Origin: Microdochium bolleyi
Lineage: Eukaryota; Ascomycota; Sordariomycetes; Xylariales; Microdochiaceae
Direction: 5' to 3'
Length of the DNA: 64,000 bases
Assembly (NCBI GenBank): GCA_001566295.1
Contig: KQ964246.1
Coordinates: 2,108,001-2,172,000, forward strand
Part shown: positions 34,191 to 45,773 of the stretch, piece after piece
Numbering within the stretch: position 1 is the stretch's first letter
Layout of the letters: each line of letters begins with the position of its first letter
Program-made: the position numbers and the translations under genes
The notes under the pieces: model-generated
What the model saw: the letters and a program-made list of their open reading frames with translations, nothing else
Database searches by the model: none
What the model was told of the DNA's origin: nothing

Positions 34191-35980
34191 CTACTTGGCC
34201 GGTTCGGTGGGGTAGCCCTCCGCCGACGTCTGCGACTGGCTTGGCAGCAATCCGTGCGCAGGCGGCTGCATCGAGTCTATACCATCCGGCCGAGGCTGCC
34301 AGTTCGAGGGGCCGGGGACAACGCCTCCGGATCCATTCATGTCACCTCGCGAGGCAGAATGTCCGTGAATGTCAGTCGCATCATATGGCCTCAGAGTGGA
34401 AGCAGCCGCGTGAGGCCTCACGCTGGGAAGCCCGTGGTGGGCCGCACCGGTCGATCCGTGCATCGTGGTGCCATCATCAGAAATGTAAGGCGACACCTCG
34501 TTGGAGCAGGCGTTAGACGGAAGTTGAGAGGTCGTGCTCGATACGTCTGACGGCCTGTGACCTGCGGCCAACTCTGCATCGTTTCGAGATTCCGAAGACC
34601 AGTAGCCGCTACCGCTGCCACTGCCATTACCATCCGGCTGATTCCCACTGCTGCTGCTACTGGAGGACGGCAGACCATGAGGTTGTGCCTCTCCGCTGGG
34701 GACACCACGGCTGTATGCGGAGAGGTTGTTGTTGATGCCAACCACGGCCCACGCGAAGACGGCGACGTCTCTGATGGACTGCATGAGATGATCCATCATG
34801 GGTCCGCCAAGTGGTCTAGCATGAGCTTGAGGCGGCATATGATCAGAAGCCATCGGCGAGCGGGATTCATATTGTCCTTGGGCAGTGTACTGCGGGTGAA
34901 CAGGCTCGGGTGCCCAAGGTGCAGCAAAGAGACCATTCCGATATTGCACAGGCGCCCGCGGTGGCTGCAACGAGGGCAATGGCGGCCGAGCCTTTCTCAG
35001 GATCACGACCAACCCGTCAGACGTGCACGAGACCACTGCCTCCAGCTCTATGTAGAGAGGCCTCTGGCGAGCTGGGTTGCGGTGGCTGGGCGACACCATC
35101 CGGTTGCTGCCAGAGAAGGAGCTCATGTCGACCTCCATCGGGTCGTCGATTGGTGCACCGCCCTCGGACTCGTCGCTGGTACTACTGGTCTCGTCATTGG
35201 TCGTAGTGTGCAATGGCTCATCATTGTGCGGCTCCATGTTCTCAACCCTTCGGGGATCGCGGAACCAGAAGCGCAGGTATGCGATGGAGTCGTTGGCCTT
35301 GGCACTCTCCAAGCACCTGATGGCGTCTGCAAGGCAGTTTGGAGCGATGCAGTCGTAGAAGCTCTTGTGTTGAAGCTCATCGGGACTGATACCGAGGATG
35401 CCGGCGACAGCAGGCGTCGAGAACATGACGGAGAGCGTGCGCGTGAACCTGTTGAGGATCAAGGCGGCCCGGGGCTCTCGCTCCGCTGGCGGCATCCTGA
35501 ACTTGGCCGAGAGGTGCTCGAGCATGTGGTATCTCGGATCTTTGGCCGACGAGGAGAACATGCGCCGAACCTGTGGAGCCTCGACGGCGCGCCTCTCGCT
35601 CTTGTGGCTGTGGCGGTAGATACTCGTGCATGCCACAATGACATCGTGGACGACGGTAAAGACACATTCACAGCTGACCCAGTCGCCCGCACGGGACGCA
35701 ACCCGGGCATAGTGCAGGACTGCGGCCTTGTCGAGCAGGACACCACGGTTGTGGATCCATCGCGCAAAAGGGACCTCGTCTGGGTGAAAGAAGTCGAAGC
35801 ACGATCTGCCCTGGACCTCGTGGGGTCGGTAGCCCAGAATCTCCGTGATGGAGTCGGAAACAAACAGGATGTTTGCCTCAGGGCCCAGATCTAAGTCTAG
35901 TCAGCACGGGCTCCGAACGGCCAAGGATGTGAGGTCCGCGGGGGGGCCTTACTGTGTATGGTGATGAAAGTATAATCCAT
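34191..35980 (-). CDS. PAS-domain protein, possible signalling regulator
   Basis: Two exons, 35980-35953 (28 bp) and 35890-34191 (575 aa); 62-bp intron, donor GTAAGG, acceptor CTTAG, phase 1. The first exon encodes MDYTFITIH, the first strand of PAS-A. PAS-A covers about 1-103 with ILFVSDSITEILGY, HEVQGRSCFDFFHPDE and LLDKAAVLHYARV. A second PAS-like unit is at about 140-215, with RFTRTLSVMFSTPAVAGILG and AYLRFWFRDPRRVENM. The flavin-binding LOV signature with its reactive Cys is absent, so light sensing by LOV chemistry is unlikely. The C-terminal half is Ser/Pro/Gly-rich and disordered. No GATA or other zinc finger is visible. Partner and ligand unknown. Confidence 0.85.
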
Positions 35981-38093
35981 GGGGAGATATTTTGTTGCCT
36001 CTTGTGGTGCCTGGTGAAGGTCTCGAAACAGACAATGTGTTGCTGCTCAGAACTAAAATTCTGTGTGTTTGCAGATGACACATCCGGACTTGGCACATGG
36101 GAATTGTGCTGCGGAAGCTTGAAGCCTGTCTTGTTGAACTGCCGAGACGCGGCAGCGATCTTGTGCGGGTGCTGGCGCCGTTGGGTCTGGCAAGCGTGCG
36201 GCACTAGACGGCCTTGCGGAATGAGGGTATGCTCTCGGCAGCCGGGCCGATTAGCACCAACACGGCGACCGCGGACACAGGTCGAGTGCACGCACACTCT
36301 GGAGATGACGACAATGGCGGCCGGGTGGGGGCCGGGCGGCTCAAGGTCGCAGCGTCTCGGTGCTGAAGGCTGGAAACGCTACTGCGTAGACTAGAGCAGA
36401 GCCGGGACGGTACGGGGAGGGGAGGGGAGGGTACGGAGTAGCAGGGCCAGGCACACGTCGAGACAACTCGGCAGACCGCTCTAATAAGCGTGAAGCCGCG
36501 AGGAGTCGAGATGGGATCGGGGGCGAGGGAACTACGCGGGGCAGGCTGGAGAAGCAGGAGAGCGAGACGGGGGAGCCGCGGGTCTTTGATAAAAAAGTGT
36601 CACGGCAGTTGCGGGACATCGTCATGCTCCGCGCATCGCGCCGGCAGCAGCGACGAGCAGGGGCGGCGGCCGTGATCAGCCTCAGCCAAGTGCAACCCCA
36701 GTCGAGACACAATGCACACCCTCGACCCTCGACAGCCTCCTCACTCACTGAGATGACACCTGCAGCCCCCCTCCCGGTATACCACTGCACCACTGCACCG
36801 CGGCATCCTACCGGCTCGTCCTCTGACAGCTGGACGCATCCAGGCCCTGTAACGGACCCCGAGTCCCGGCAGCAGCAAACTCCAGAGTGCCTCCAAAGTC
36901 CACGACTGCGCACGACGAGGACAGTCTTGTCCCGAGTCCAGCTGAGCGTGGTGGGAACGGAAGAAGTTCCGACTGGTGTTGACGTCTGGGATCGCCACGC
37001 CCGCCTCCCAGTTCCAGACTGTCTGTCTGACAGCACCCCTGGCTGAAAATCAAGGACATACTCCGTAGCAGGCTTCGAGTGCATTCGACTGCATGATGTG
37101 CTTCCTTTTTGCTCGGAGGCACGGCTGTCGAGGCTGTGTGAAGCAAACCATCACCGGGGGCCGAGCTGAGTCGGGGGCCGGCTTCGACCCCGGCCAACGG
37201 TGCGGGAAATGACAGGTCCCCTCCTCTTCCGGAACTTTGCATTTGAAGGTGTCTGCCACAGAAAGTGGCGCCTGCAAACCTCCGCCTTGGCCTGTTTCTG
37301 ATTCGTCGTTCAAGCATGTCCTCAGACGAGAACCCGTCGGCATCGTCCGAGGGGCCGAGGTGGCTGGAGAGCTCCGTGATGCTGTGGCAATGTCTTACCC
37401 TGGGTCGCAGGTGGGACGTCGGCATCGCAGTGCTCAGTCGCATGTACGGAGTACTACGTACCCTACTGTCCATATCAACCAGGGGGTTCCCAGAATCACA
37501 ATGCGGAAGACCCGACTGGCTGCTCAAGGCAGGCCAAGCTTCCCGCGACTCCATCAGATGGTTATCTACCTTCAGGTAGGGACTGTAGTCGGCCGGGCAG
37601 GTTCAAGCCCACCTTAAGCTACAGTAGATACTCGGTACATAAAGTACATGCCTTACGTACTCCTTAATGCCCATGGCAATGCCTGCCGAGAGCATCACTT
37701 GTCCGCCTTGCATGATCAGGTTTGATCGCCCAAGTGGTCCGGCAGCCTGCAATGAGGGGTCTCACGAGTGCTGGAGCCGGCGTGGTTTGCTTTGTGTGGC
37801 CCCGCACCGGGATGGCTTCAAGGGTCCGGTGTGCTGCACTGCGAGCACTGATCCGTCGCCCATCGACCTGGCTCGCTGGGCTTGGCCTGCGCCTCACGCT
37901 GCACGCTGCACGACCGGATCCACCGCCACGTCGCGCGTCTCAAACCCACCAACATCGCTGCCGACATCGCGTGTAACTTTTGAAGCCTCCCTCGACTGAA
38001 GAGTCTGGAAAATTCAGCGGCACACACACGCTCCATCTCCCTCCCCGTCTGCAGTGCCTGGCGGTATGACGCAATCTTGACCGCGCAGCAGCC
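35981..38093. other. divergent intergenic region between PAS gene and EED gene, 2.1 kb
   Basis: No supported gene; a 247-codon minus-strand frame at 36341-37084 is Cys/Arg/Ser-rich and looks like chance. The region holds three exact copies of the palindrome-arm motif TACGGAGTA/TACTCCGTA at 36432-36440, 37059-37067 and 37445-37453. It should contain two divergent promoters. Confidence 0.5.
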
Positions 38094-40272
38094 ATGGCCC
38101 CGTCCGCAGAGGCAGTCCCGGGCGACAACTGGGACCTGCCCCGGCTCAAGGCCTCGATTGGCTTCGAAGTGAGGCTACAAACACGGAGTATTGCTCGATG
38201 ATTGGTGCCTGTGCTAACAAGCCTTCGTGGTCAGGACGACTTTCAGTATCTTCACTCTGACGACCAAGACACCGGTAAGCCCTGTCGAGCCTGCGTCTCG
38301 CCATCTATGGCTTGGGGATCCACCATCTGTACAATACGGAGTAATGCTGACATCCATGATAAGAGTTCTTTGATGTCAAGTTCTATCCTTATGGTGCTCC
38401 CGATCATGATCCCATCTTCGCCGCCGTCAGCAAGAAACATGTGAGCACAAAGACCAGCCCTGTCTTGTTCATGCTTTCACTCGTGCATCTCGCTGACTAT
38501 TGCTTGCGAACATACAAAGATCGTCATATATAGGCTATGCAATACATCCCAACCGCCATACGAGCTGGTACAATTGATACGAGATGATGATGTGAGCCAG
38601 GACCACCGGACCTACATGAAGCCTTGTAGCCTCTGGTCGATTGCTCAATGGCTGACCATTGTTTTTTGCAGGAGGACGCCCTGAATTGCACATGCACCTG
38701 GACGAAAGACCCGGAGACCGAGATCCCGTTCCTTTGCGTAGCCGGGAGAGACGCCAAGATCAAGGTCTACGATGTGATACATGGCAAGCTTGTCAGGGTA
38801 TGTTATCACCAAGCTGCAGGTGATTCGGGAAACAAAGACTGACGACTTTACAGGTTCTCGTTGGCCACGGAGGTGTACGTTCGGTCGTCTGTCTCATGTC
38901 ACGCCGTCTCCCGGGAGTGGTGCACTGGTTCATAACTACTGACACGACTTCATAGGAGATCAATGACTTGTCGACGTGTCCGACCAACTTTCTCCTCATC
39001 GCCTCAGCATCGGACGACACCACCGTTCGAATATGGAGTCTAGACCCAGCAGATGCGGAACAGCCGTGCGTGTGTCTCCTTGCTGGAGAGGGCCATTCCT
39101 CTAGTCTCCTAACAATAGTATGCACTGCCGACAATGCACCTCTCTCGCAGTTCTTTACTAATGCCGACGCAGGCGTTTCATAACAACGGCCGATTTGTGC
39201 TCTCCGCAGGACACGACAATGTTGTCTGCATGGTAGGGACATATCACATTCGAGCGAGACAAATCATCTCTAACCGCCAATGGAACTCTAGTGGACTCTG
39301 CCCGACCTGCCCAGGGCATCAAGAGAAAAGCAGCCACCAGCGCCAGTGCTGGTACACTATCCTCACTTCTTTACATCCGAAGTGCACAGCGGCATCGTGG
39401 ACTGGTATGTCTCATAAGCTCAGCCTCCACCTCCTGCAAAGCTGACCAAAGTATCCAGCGTGGCCTTCTTCGGCGATCTGGTCATGTCCCGCGCCTGCCA
39501 CGAGGACATAATAGTGCTCTGGCAGATTGACGGCTTCTCGTCCGACGACCCCCCGCCCACGCCCCTGGAGGCGCCGACGACGAGCGACACCGAGCGCCTG
39601 ACGCGATCCGCATTCGTGCCCACGACGGCCTCGCAGTACACCCGCCTGATCCAGTTCCACACGCCCGGCTGCGGGTTCCAGTTCTATATGCGCTTCAAGA
39701 TCTTCCACGATGAAAGGAAGCACCCGGTCCTCGCGTTCGGCAGCGCGCACTCGGAGATCTTCTTCTGGGATCTCGCGAGGCTGATCACGTACCACGACTT
39801 CATGGATGACTACAACGACCCTGAGCGGGACAAGACGCGCGGGCTAACCCGGCCGCCGTGGCTGCAGCAGGTCAAGGCCAAAGCGAAGCCTGGCACAGAC
39901 TCGCTGAACAGGCTGAGAGAGGGCAGCGACAGAGATTCTGTAGCGTCGGGCCGGACAGGGAGCATGGACGTGGATGCCTCTGCACCGGCAGCGGCCGCTG
40001 GGGTTGCCAAGATATCGTCAACGGGAGCAGCAGCGGGAGCAACGACAGCAGCAGTGGAAGCACCACTGCCACCAGAGACGTTGGAGGCGTGGGCGTCCAA
40101 GTACGACACGACGCGGGTCGAGGACGCGATCAAGGCGCACTCGACGAGCAAGATCACGGTCAAGGACTTTGTGGGGCGGCAGGTTGCGTGGAGTGCGGCG
40201 GGGGACTGGTGCGTGGTCGTGGGCAGCAAGAACCTGGCAATCATCCTGCGGCGGTGGGAGCGGAAGGGATAA
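38094..40272 (+). CDS. eed: EED/ESC homologue, WD40 subunit of Polycomb repressive complex 2
   Basis: WD40 propeller that binds H3K27me3 and scaffolds the EZH2-type methyltransferase (KMT6 in fungi). Ten exons: 38094-38168, 38235-38274, 38364-38440, 38520-38591, 38672-38797, 38854-38874 (21 bp), 38956-39117, 39173-39232, 39292-39404, 39459-40272 (519 aa). All introns are GT-AG with matching phases. WD signatures: CVAGRDAKIKVYDV, LVGHGGEINDLSTCPTN, LIASASDDTTVRIWSL, FHNNGRFVLSAGHDNVV, IVDCVAFFGDLVMSRACHED with VLWQIDGF, and FGSAHSEIFFWDLARL. An Ala/Ser/Gly-rich insertion of about 75 residues precedes the last blade (VAWSAAGDWCVVVGSKNLAI). The HSGIVDCV block and the domain order are diagnostic for EED rather than a generic WD protein. 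It implies that the organism retains facultative heterochromatin. Confidence 0.92.
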
Positions 40273-40845
40273 GAGGCTGCGAGGGGAAGAATGACCTGCT
40301 GTGGTCTTTTGTAGGGAGTGCGCATTCGGATATACTGTCTAGGAAGTCGATGAAGTCTATAGGCCTCGCGGCACAGCCGATCTTATGAAGAGGATGTTCA
40401 GAGCAACTGCGGAAAGGAACACTCTTGTGTGTAGTTCGTTGTTCTACTTGCCTTTGCCCTAGAGACATTTGACGTCCGCAACTCCTTGGAATGCGCTAGC
40501 GCAGGCACAGTCGAGCTAGCCGCTGCCTGTCCGCGTCAGAGCGAAGCAGGGGTGCACCCCCCGTGCTCCCACTTAAGCTGCCGCCTAACGTTAGCTGGAG
40601 CAAGCTCCAACCTGGCTCCAACGTGGCCAGTCAGCAGCTCCGACGACATCACAGCTCAAGACCCTGGCACTCCAATCCTCACTCCCGAACGACGACACTT
40701 CCAAGACGGCTCGTGAACCAAGATAGCCGAGCATCGGGCTCTTTGTCATTGTGCAGCAACGATTCTCGATTGATTACGGACTCGTCGACAGACACGCAGA
40801 CTGCCATTGAGCGCTCAGCTCCGCACCCACAAGCACACATCCATC
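40273..40845. other. intergenic, 573 bp
   Basis: 3' flank of the EED gene and promoter/leader of the YIPF6-type gene. No gene seen. Confidence 0.5.
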
Positions 40846-41930
40846 ATGACGACACATCACTACAGCAATCCCTCGATCGAGGATGACGACGACCTTATCG
40901 ACCCTGATGACGGTATGCGCACCTCTCATGGACACTGCAGCGTCAGGCGCGCCCTTGTAGAAACAGCCAGCTAACTCGTCACCTTGCCCGCACAATCCAG
41001 CCGACCTCAACGACTTCGACGACCCGATCGGCAACAACTCCCAGCGCCAGCCACTCACCGGCAACATCGCCTCGACGTCCGCCTCTTCCTCCTCCCGCCC
41101 GCTCGACCAGGGCTACCTGACCTCGCGCATTCCCGGAGAGGACCGGCGTGCCCCGCAAAACACAATCGATGAGTCCGTCTGGGACACCCTCCGGCGCGAC
41201 CTGCTCGCCGTGTGGTCCAAGATGCGCGAGGTGCTGTACCCAAAGTACCTGCTCGGCGGCACCATGTTTGAGAGCAGCGACGGCACTATCCGCGGCGTGT
41301 ACGCGAACCTGCGCTCGGGCGGGCTCAGCGGCGCGCGGGAGGAGCTCGCGGGTCTGGCGGGCCGGGTGATGGACCCGGAGAGCCTGCTGGGGCACAACAC
41401 CATGAGCCCGGGGCTGCGGGACTGGGATCTCTGGGGCCCCCTCATCTTCTGCCTGCTGCTGAGCTTCTTCTTGAGCTTGCGCGCGCAGGACAACCAGAAG
41501 GACGTGGTTTTCAGCGGAGTGTTTGCAATGATCTGGATCGGTGAGGCGGTGGTTACGCTGCAGATAAAGCTGCTTGGTGGGAACATGTAAGTCCAGCTGC
41601 CCTCTTTCTGCGATACGGTCTGTTCGATCGCATGTTACCCCCGCAGCGCGCATCTCGCTGACAGAGTCTTGATTGTACAGATCGTTCGCCCAAAGCGTAT
41701 GCATCATCGGCTACACCCTCTTCCCGCTCGTCCTCGCCTCGCTCATGTCGGCCCTCGGCCTGCCCTTCATCGCCCGGATCCCCGTGTACCTGGTCCTCGT
41801 GGCCTGGTCCCTTGCCGCGGGCGTCAGCATCCTCGGCGGCAGCGGGGTCGTCCAGAACCGCGTCGGTATTGCTGTGTACCCGTTGTTCGTGTTCTATCTC
41901 GGGCTGGGATGTCTGTGTTTCATCAGCTAA
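40846..41930 (+). CDS. Yip1-domain Golgi membrane protein, YIPF6/Yip4 type
   Basis: Multi-spanning Golgi protein that binds Rab/Ypt GTPases in vesicle formation. Three exons: 40846-40912, 41001-41586, 41681-41930 (300 aa); donors GTATGC and GTAAGT, acceptors CCAG and ACAG. The N-terminal 100 residues are acidic, then Ser-rich, and cytosolic. The Yip1 core begins with TLRRDLLAVWSKMREVLYPK, then DWDLWGPLIFCLLLSFFLSL (TM1), AVVTLQIKLLGGNISFAQSV, and three more hydrophobic spans ending at FVFYLGLGCLCFIS. The DWDLWGPL and KLLGGxISFxQS blocks are those of the YIPF6/Yip4 branch. An insert of about 45 residues (ESSDGTIRGVYANLR onwards) between VLYPK and DWDLWGPL is longer than in animal YIPF6. Confidence 0.92.
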
Positions 41931-42299
41931 TCGAAGGATCTGCAAATGGTGGAAATTACAAGGAGCATAAGCGGAAGAAGAATGGAAGCGATCCCGATCT
42001 TGGTCAATGTACCAAGGAGTGAAAAAAACGCGATGGAGTGTGTCTAGAGAGAGAGCGTGTCGAGTGGCCTTTCAGAGAGCGAATGCATCAACATGATCAT
42101 TATGGATTTTGGCAATGACAATACTGCTCTGTGTGCGCTTTGCTATCTAGCTGTCTATTCTTCCCGGACCAAAATTCTTGTTTTGCATTATACGCATTAT
42201 ATCCTATGCCAAAGAAAAATAACTGCAAAAAGATCATATTCTTCCTAGAGAATCCCATGCGTGTTTTTTACCGGTGGCCAGAGTCCCAGCTGGCATTGA
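41931..42299. other. convergent 3' flanks, 369 bp
   Basis: AT-rich stretch between the 3' ends of the YIPF6-type gene and RRN11. No gene seen. Confidence 0.5.
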
Positions 42300-42585
42300 C
42301 TAATAATCGATGTCCTCCTCGTCATCCTCCATCCCGACAAACTCCTCGACCCACGCCTCCACGGGCACGCCCTGGCCCATGATCTTGCGAAACAGGTCCC
42401 GCGCGCGCCGGTGCTCCTGGGGCCGCATCTCGAGCACGGCGACCCGCTCCTCGGGCTCGCGGAGGTGTCGCGCGAGGTTGCCCATGATCTTGCCCGCGTT
42501 CGCGCGGCGCTGGGCCTGGCCTCCTCCTCCTCCTCCTCCTCCTCCTCCTGCTGTACGGCTGCTTTTCCCGTCGTACTCGTCATCG

Positions 42586-42618
<33 letters not shown>

Positions 42619-44150
42619 CCAGCATCGTCTTCGTCACTACCTTCCACCCCTGCTCTTCCCCTCCTCCTCCTCCGCCTCCTCAGTATCTCCCTCCGCACCC
42701 TCATCCCGGGCCTCTCCGCGCCCAGCGCGCGCAGCACCTTCTCGACCACCCGGCTCGGCAGGTACAGGTCCGCCACGAAGACGGCCAGACAGGCGCGCAA
42801 GCGCAGGAGCTCCGGGTGCGACGCGAAGGGCGGGTTCTCCATCGTCCGGTCCATCGCGGACGCGACCTGCTGCGCGAGGATCTGCGTCTGCCGCCGGATC
42901 TCGTCCGTCGCCTCACGGCGGGGGCTGTCGACGTTGCTGTTCTTATTGTTGTTGTGGTTGTAATGGCTGGTTGGTGATGTTCGATGGTGGCGGCGGTGGA
43001 GGGTAGGGGAGCTGAACAGGGACCTTTCTTCTTCTTCTTCGTCCTGGGAGTCCCCGCTGAGTCGGCGGCGGCGGTCGTGTACACCTTCTTCATCTTCATC
43101 GCCGTCGGAGTCCTCCCCTTCGTCGGAGGCATTGTCATCTTCATCGTCGAGGAACTCGAGCTCCAGCCGCTCCAGCGCGGCCGCCAGCTCCGCCGCAATG
43201 TTGTACACCTCGAAGCTGTACAGCGCCGGGTAGAAGTCCACCGCGCTGACGAGGTGCGGGCGGTGCTTGTCGTGCGGGAAGTGCGCGGCGAGGTGCTCAA
43301 AGTAGGCCCGGACCGTGTCGGCGTTCTCGGCCCTGCCCCAGCGGTGCGGCGCAGCTGGGGTGGCGGCGGCGGCGGCGGCGTCTCGTTCCTGTGGGTGTTG
43401 TGTGCTGGCGGTGGTTATATCATCACCCCTGCTACCCGCCGCTGCCGCTGTCTCCCCCTGGCGCATCAGGATCTCAGCCCCGACGAGCCAGAAGTTGCCC
43501 AGCTTGATGTCGACATCCCGCGTCTGCGCGAGCAGGCCGAAGGCGCGCCGGGCGCGCGGGATGTCGCCCTCGGCCAGGCACCGGTGCACGAGCGCCGTCA
43601 TGACGGATATGTGCCGCAGCCGTGCCGAGTGCTTCTGGATGAGCACGCGGCTGCTGCCGCCGTGACCTTCCCTTGCAGCGGCTGCTGGACCCTCGCCCGG
43701 GCCCGCGCCGCCGTCCGCGTCATCGTCATCGGTATCGCTGCCGTCGTAGAAACTCCTGCTGTCTGCACTCCTGTTCGTCGTGGAGGCTGCTGTCTGGTAG
43801 TATATTGCCCCGTCGGGGAGCGCCTTGTGCGGGAAGCCCGGGTATAGAGTGGCAGGATTCTCGTCCTCCGGACTGAGGCCCGCGACGGCGAACTGGCGCA
43901 GGGTGTCCGGGCTGTGGCTGAGCGGGTTGATGGAATCCGAGGGCAGCAGCGTCCCGCTATGCGACGAGGAGTAGGATGAGAACTGCGACGCCGTGGCGGC
44001 GGGCGAAGAGGCCCGCGATCCGTCATAGTCTGCGGGTGGTGGTGCTGAGGATGTGGCGGCCGTGGACGCCCGCTTGCGCTTGCGCGCCGTGTGTATGCCC
44101 TGGCGGTACGCCGGCACTGGCACGGCGAAAGGCCCGCTGCTGGTGTTCAT
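42300..44150 (-). CDS. rrn11: RRN11-like RNA polymerase I core-factor subunit
   Basis: Component of the core factor (Rrn6-Rrn7-Rrn11, animal SL1/TAF1B complex) that recruits RNA polymerase I to rDNA promoters. Single exon, 616 aa, ATG at 44150. The N-terminus is basic and Ser-rich (TARKRKRAST, nuclear-localisation-like). The conserved helical-repeat core starts near 165 with HSARLRHISVMTALVHRCL and EGDIPRARRAFGLLAQ, followed by NFWLVGAEILMRQGE, YPALYSFEVYNIAAELA, and a later block NPPFASHPELLRLRACLAVF. The C-terminal part is interrupted by low-complexity insertions: an acidic Glu/Asp stretch, a basic Arg run, a poly-Asp run and a poly-Gly run, then an acidic end. The TPR-like core supports the assignment; the expansions are unusual. 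Confidence 0.82.
42520..42549 (+). repeat. CCT trinucleotide microsatellite inside RRN11 (poly-Gly)
   Basis: About ten CCT units on the plus strand; read on the minus strand inside the RRN11 frame they encode a poly-glycine run. Confidence 0.85.
42581..42618 (+). repeat. TCA trinucleotide microsatellite inside RRN11 (poly-Asp)
   Basis: A run of ATC/TCA units on the plus strand encodes a poly-aspartate run in the minus-strand RRN11 frame. It lies about 30 bp from the CCT repeat. Confidence 0.85.
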
Positions 44151-44901
44151 GGTGCTGGCATCGGGCTTGGTGTACGTTGTTGCTCCGGACTTCCTGCGAG
44201 CTGTGCTGGTGTGGTGGTGGTCATGACCTTCGACCGCTGAGGCCCGCGATCAAAAGTTTGGAGTTGCGGGCGCCGTGCGTGACCGAGAAACAGATGCTAC
44301 CGGCGGTCTGAAGCTTGGTGCATACTGAAAATGCAAGCAGTTCCAGCTTTTCAGAAGGATAGGTACCTAGGTAGGTATTATGGATAAGATTGCCCAAGGT
44401 CGCAAATATGTATAAGTGGAAGTGCCGCGGTTGTCAACCTGCAGGATTATCTCTGGTGAACTCTTCAAAGTGGGTCATCACATGTTGGCAACAAGCTTGT
44501 CACTCTACACAGCGACGCGAAGCAACAGGGATGAATGGAACAGCTATCACAGCGTCGTCATCGTTTTGGAGACATTTGAGCCTGAGAGAAAATCCAGCAT
44601 CAACATACTGAGTTTGTTTATCGCACGGTTCTGAGATCTCCGGGCGATGGGGAAGCATTGGCTTGTAGCGCACTCAGCTGTATTGATGAGCTAGATTGCA
44701 CACTTCATGGTTAAACAGCTGGCATGTCGTTACTCACAGTGTTCCAGTGGATTCAGATTCACAGGAGTGAGATTATAGCGCTTTCCGCGGCACACAGCAA
44801 CGGATAGGTGTGATCAACGGTCCTTTATTTCCACAAGCATCTGGCTTCCCTTCTACTATGTACAATCGCAATCCAGTCTACTCATACAGTTTGCAGGTAA
44901 C
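44151..44901. other. intergenic, 751 bp
   Basis: Promoter side of RRN11 and 3' flank of NDUFA5, both minus. No gene seen. Confidence 0.5.
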
Positions 44902-45773
44902 TTATGCGGACTTGCGCTCAAAGTACTCCCACTGGCCCTCGGAAGGCTTCTCCTCCAGGGATTCCCATCTGTGATCCGTCAAAGTTAGCTTGTGTCATGA
45001 ACGATATTAGACTTCAGGAACAACGTACACTTTGCTCTCGTTCATGACCTCGACGAGCTTGAGTTCGTTCTCGGCAACCTGCACAACCTCCTCAATCAGG
45101 CCAGCGCCGAACTTGGTCTCGAGCTCCTCGATCCTGCAGAGAACACATCCCATGTCAGCTTCTGTTGCACATCCCCTCCTTGTCGTCCCCGGCCTCCCCC
45201 CTTCGAGGGTCTCACTTACTGGTCGGCGGTCAATTGCGGCTCAGGGACCCAGTCGACCGTCTTGGGGTGCTCCAGCGACTTGGCGTCGAGGTATCCGAGC
45301 TCGTAGCGCTCCTTCTCGGCCCTCAGACCCTGGTTGCCGCGCTCCGGCGCCTCACCATCCCACTCGATCTCCCGGGGGTCCACGTCGGTCGGGTCGGACC
45401 TGTACAGGAACGTGTTGCCGTCGGCCTCGACCGTGGCGGCGTGGACGCCGTCCAGCGTGCTGTCGGGCCGGATCTGGAACTCGCTGGGGTTCTCCTTGAT
45501 GATCTTGGCCGCGTTGGCCGCCCACTCCTCGTATCCCGGCGGGACGGCGGACTCGATGATGGCGAGGCGGTGCTTGGTGAGCGCCTCGACGGACTGGCGG
45601 TAGACGGACGACTCGGGGAACTCCTTGAGCTTGTCGAGCGTCTTGGAGTAGATGTAGATGAGGCTCGACCGCGGCGAGCTGTGTGTGTAGAGGCCCGTCA
45701 GGCCGGTCGGGTTGCCGGGGGTGAGGTACCGGGCAGGCTTGACGCCCGCGAGCAATCTGAGTGTCCGCCGCAT
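44902..45773 (-). CDS. NDUFA5: NADH:ubiquinone oxidoreductase 29.9 kDa subunit (NDUFA5 family)
   Basis: Accessory subunit of respiratory complex I, in the matrix arm. Three exons: 45773-45220, 45133-45029, 44968-44902 (241 aa); introns of 86 and 60 bp, donors GTAAGT and GTACGT, both phase 2. Residues 1-14 are basic (MRRTLRLLAGVKPA), a mitochondrial targeting start. The ETC_C1_NDUFA5 core has TGLYTHSSPRSSLIYIY, TLDKLKEFPESSVYRQSVEA and HRLAIIESAVPPGYEEW. The fungal C-terminal extension ends in GQWEYFERKSA. The last two exons encode a predicted helix (IEELETKFGAGLIEEVVQVA). Length is normal for fungal members and about twice that of the animal protein. Confidence 0.94.

Noticed and set aside
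34557..35894. 445-codon open frame opposite the PAS gene
   Set aside because: Antisense of the PAS domains; no recognisable motif.
36341..37084. 247-codon minus-strand frame in the PAS-EED intergenic region
   Set aside because: Cys/Arg/Ser-biased, no motif, no splice support; treated as leader or chance.
39858..40388. Gly-rich 176-codon frame overlapping the last EED exon
   Set aside because: Same-strand shadow frame over the Ala/Ser-rich EED insertion; the EED frame carries the WD blade.
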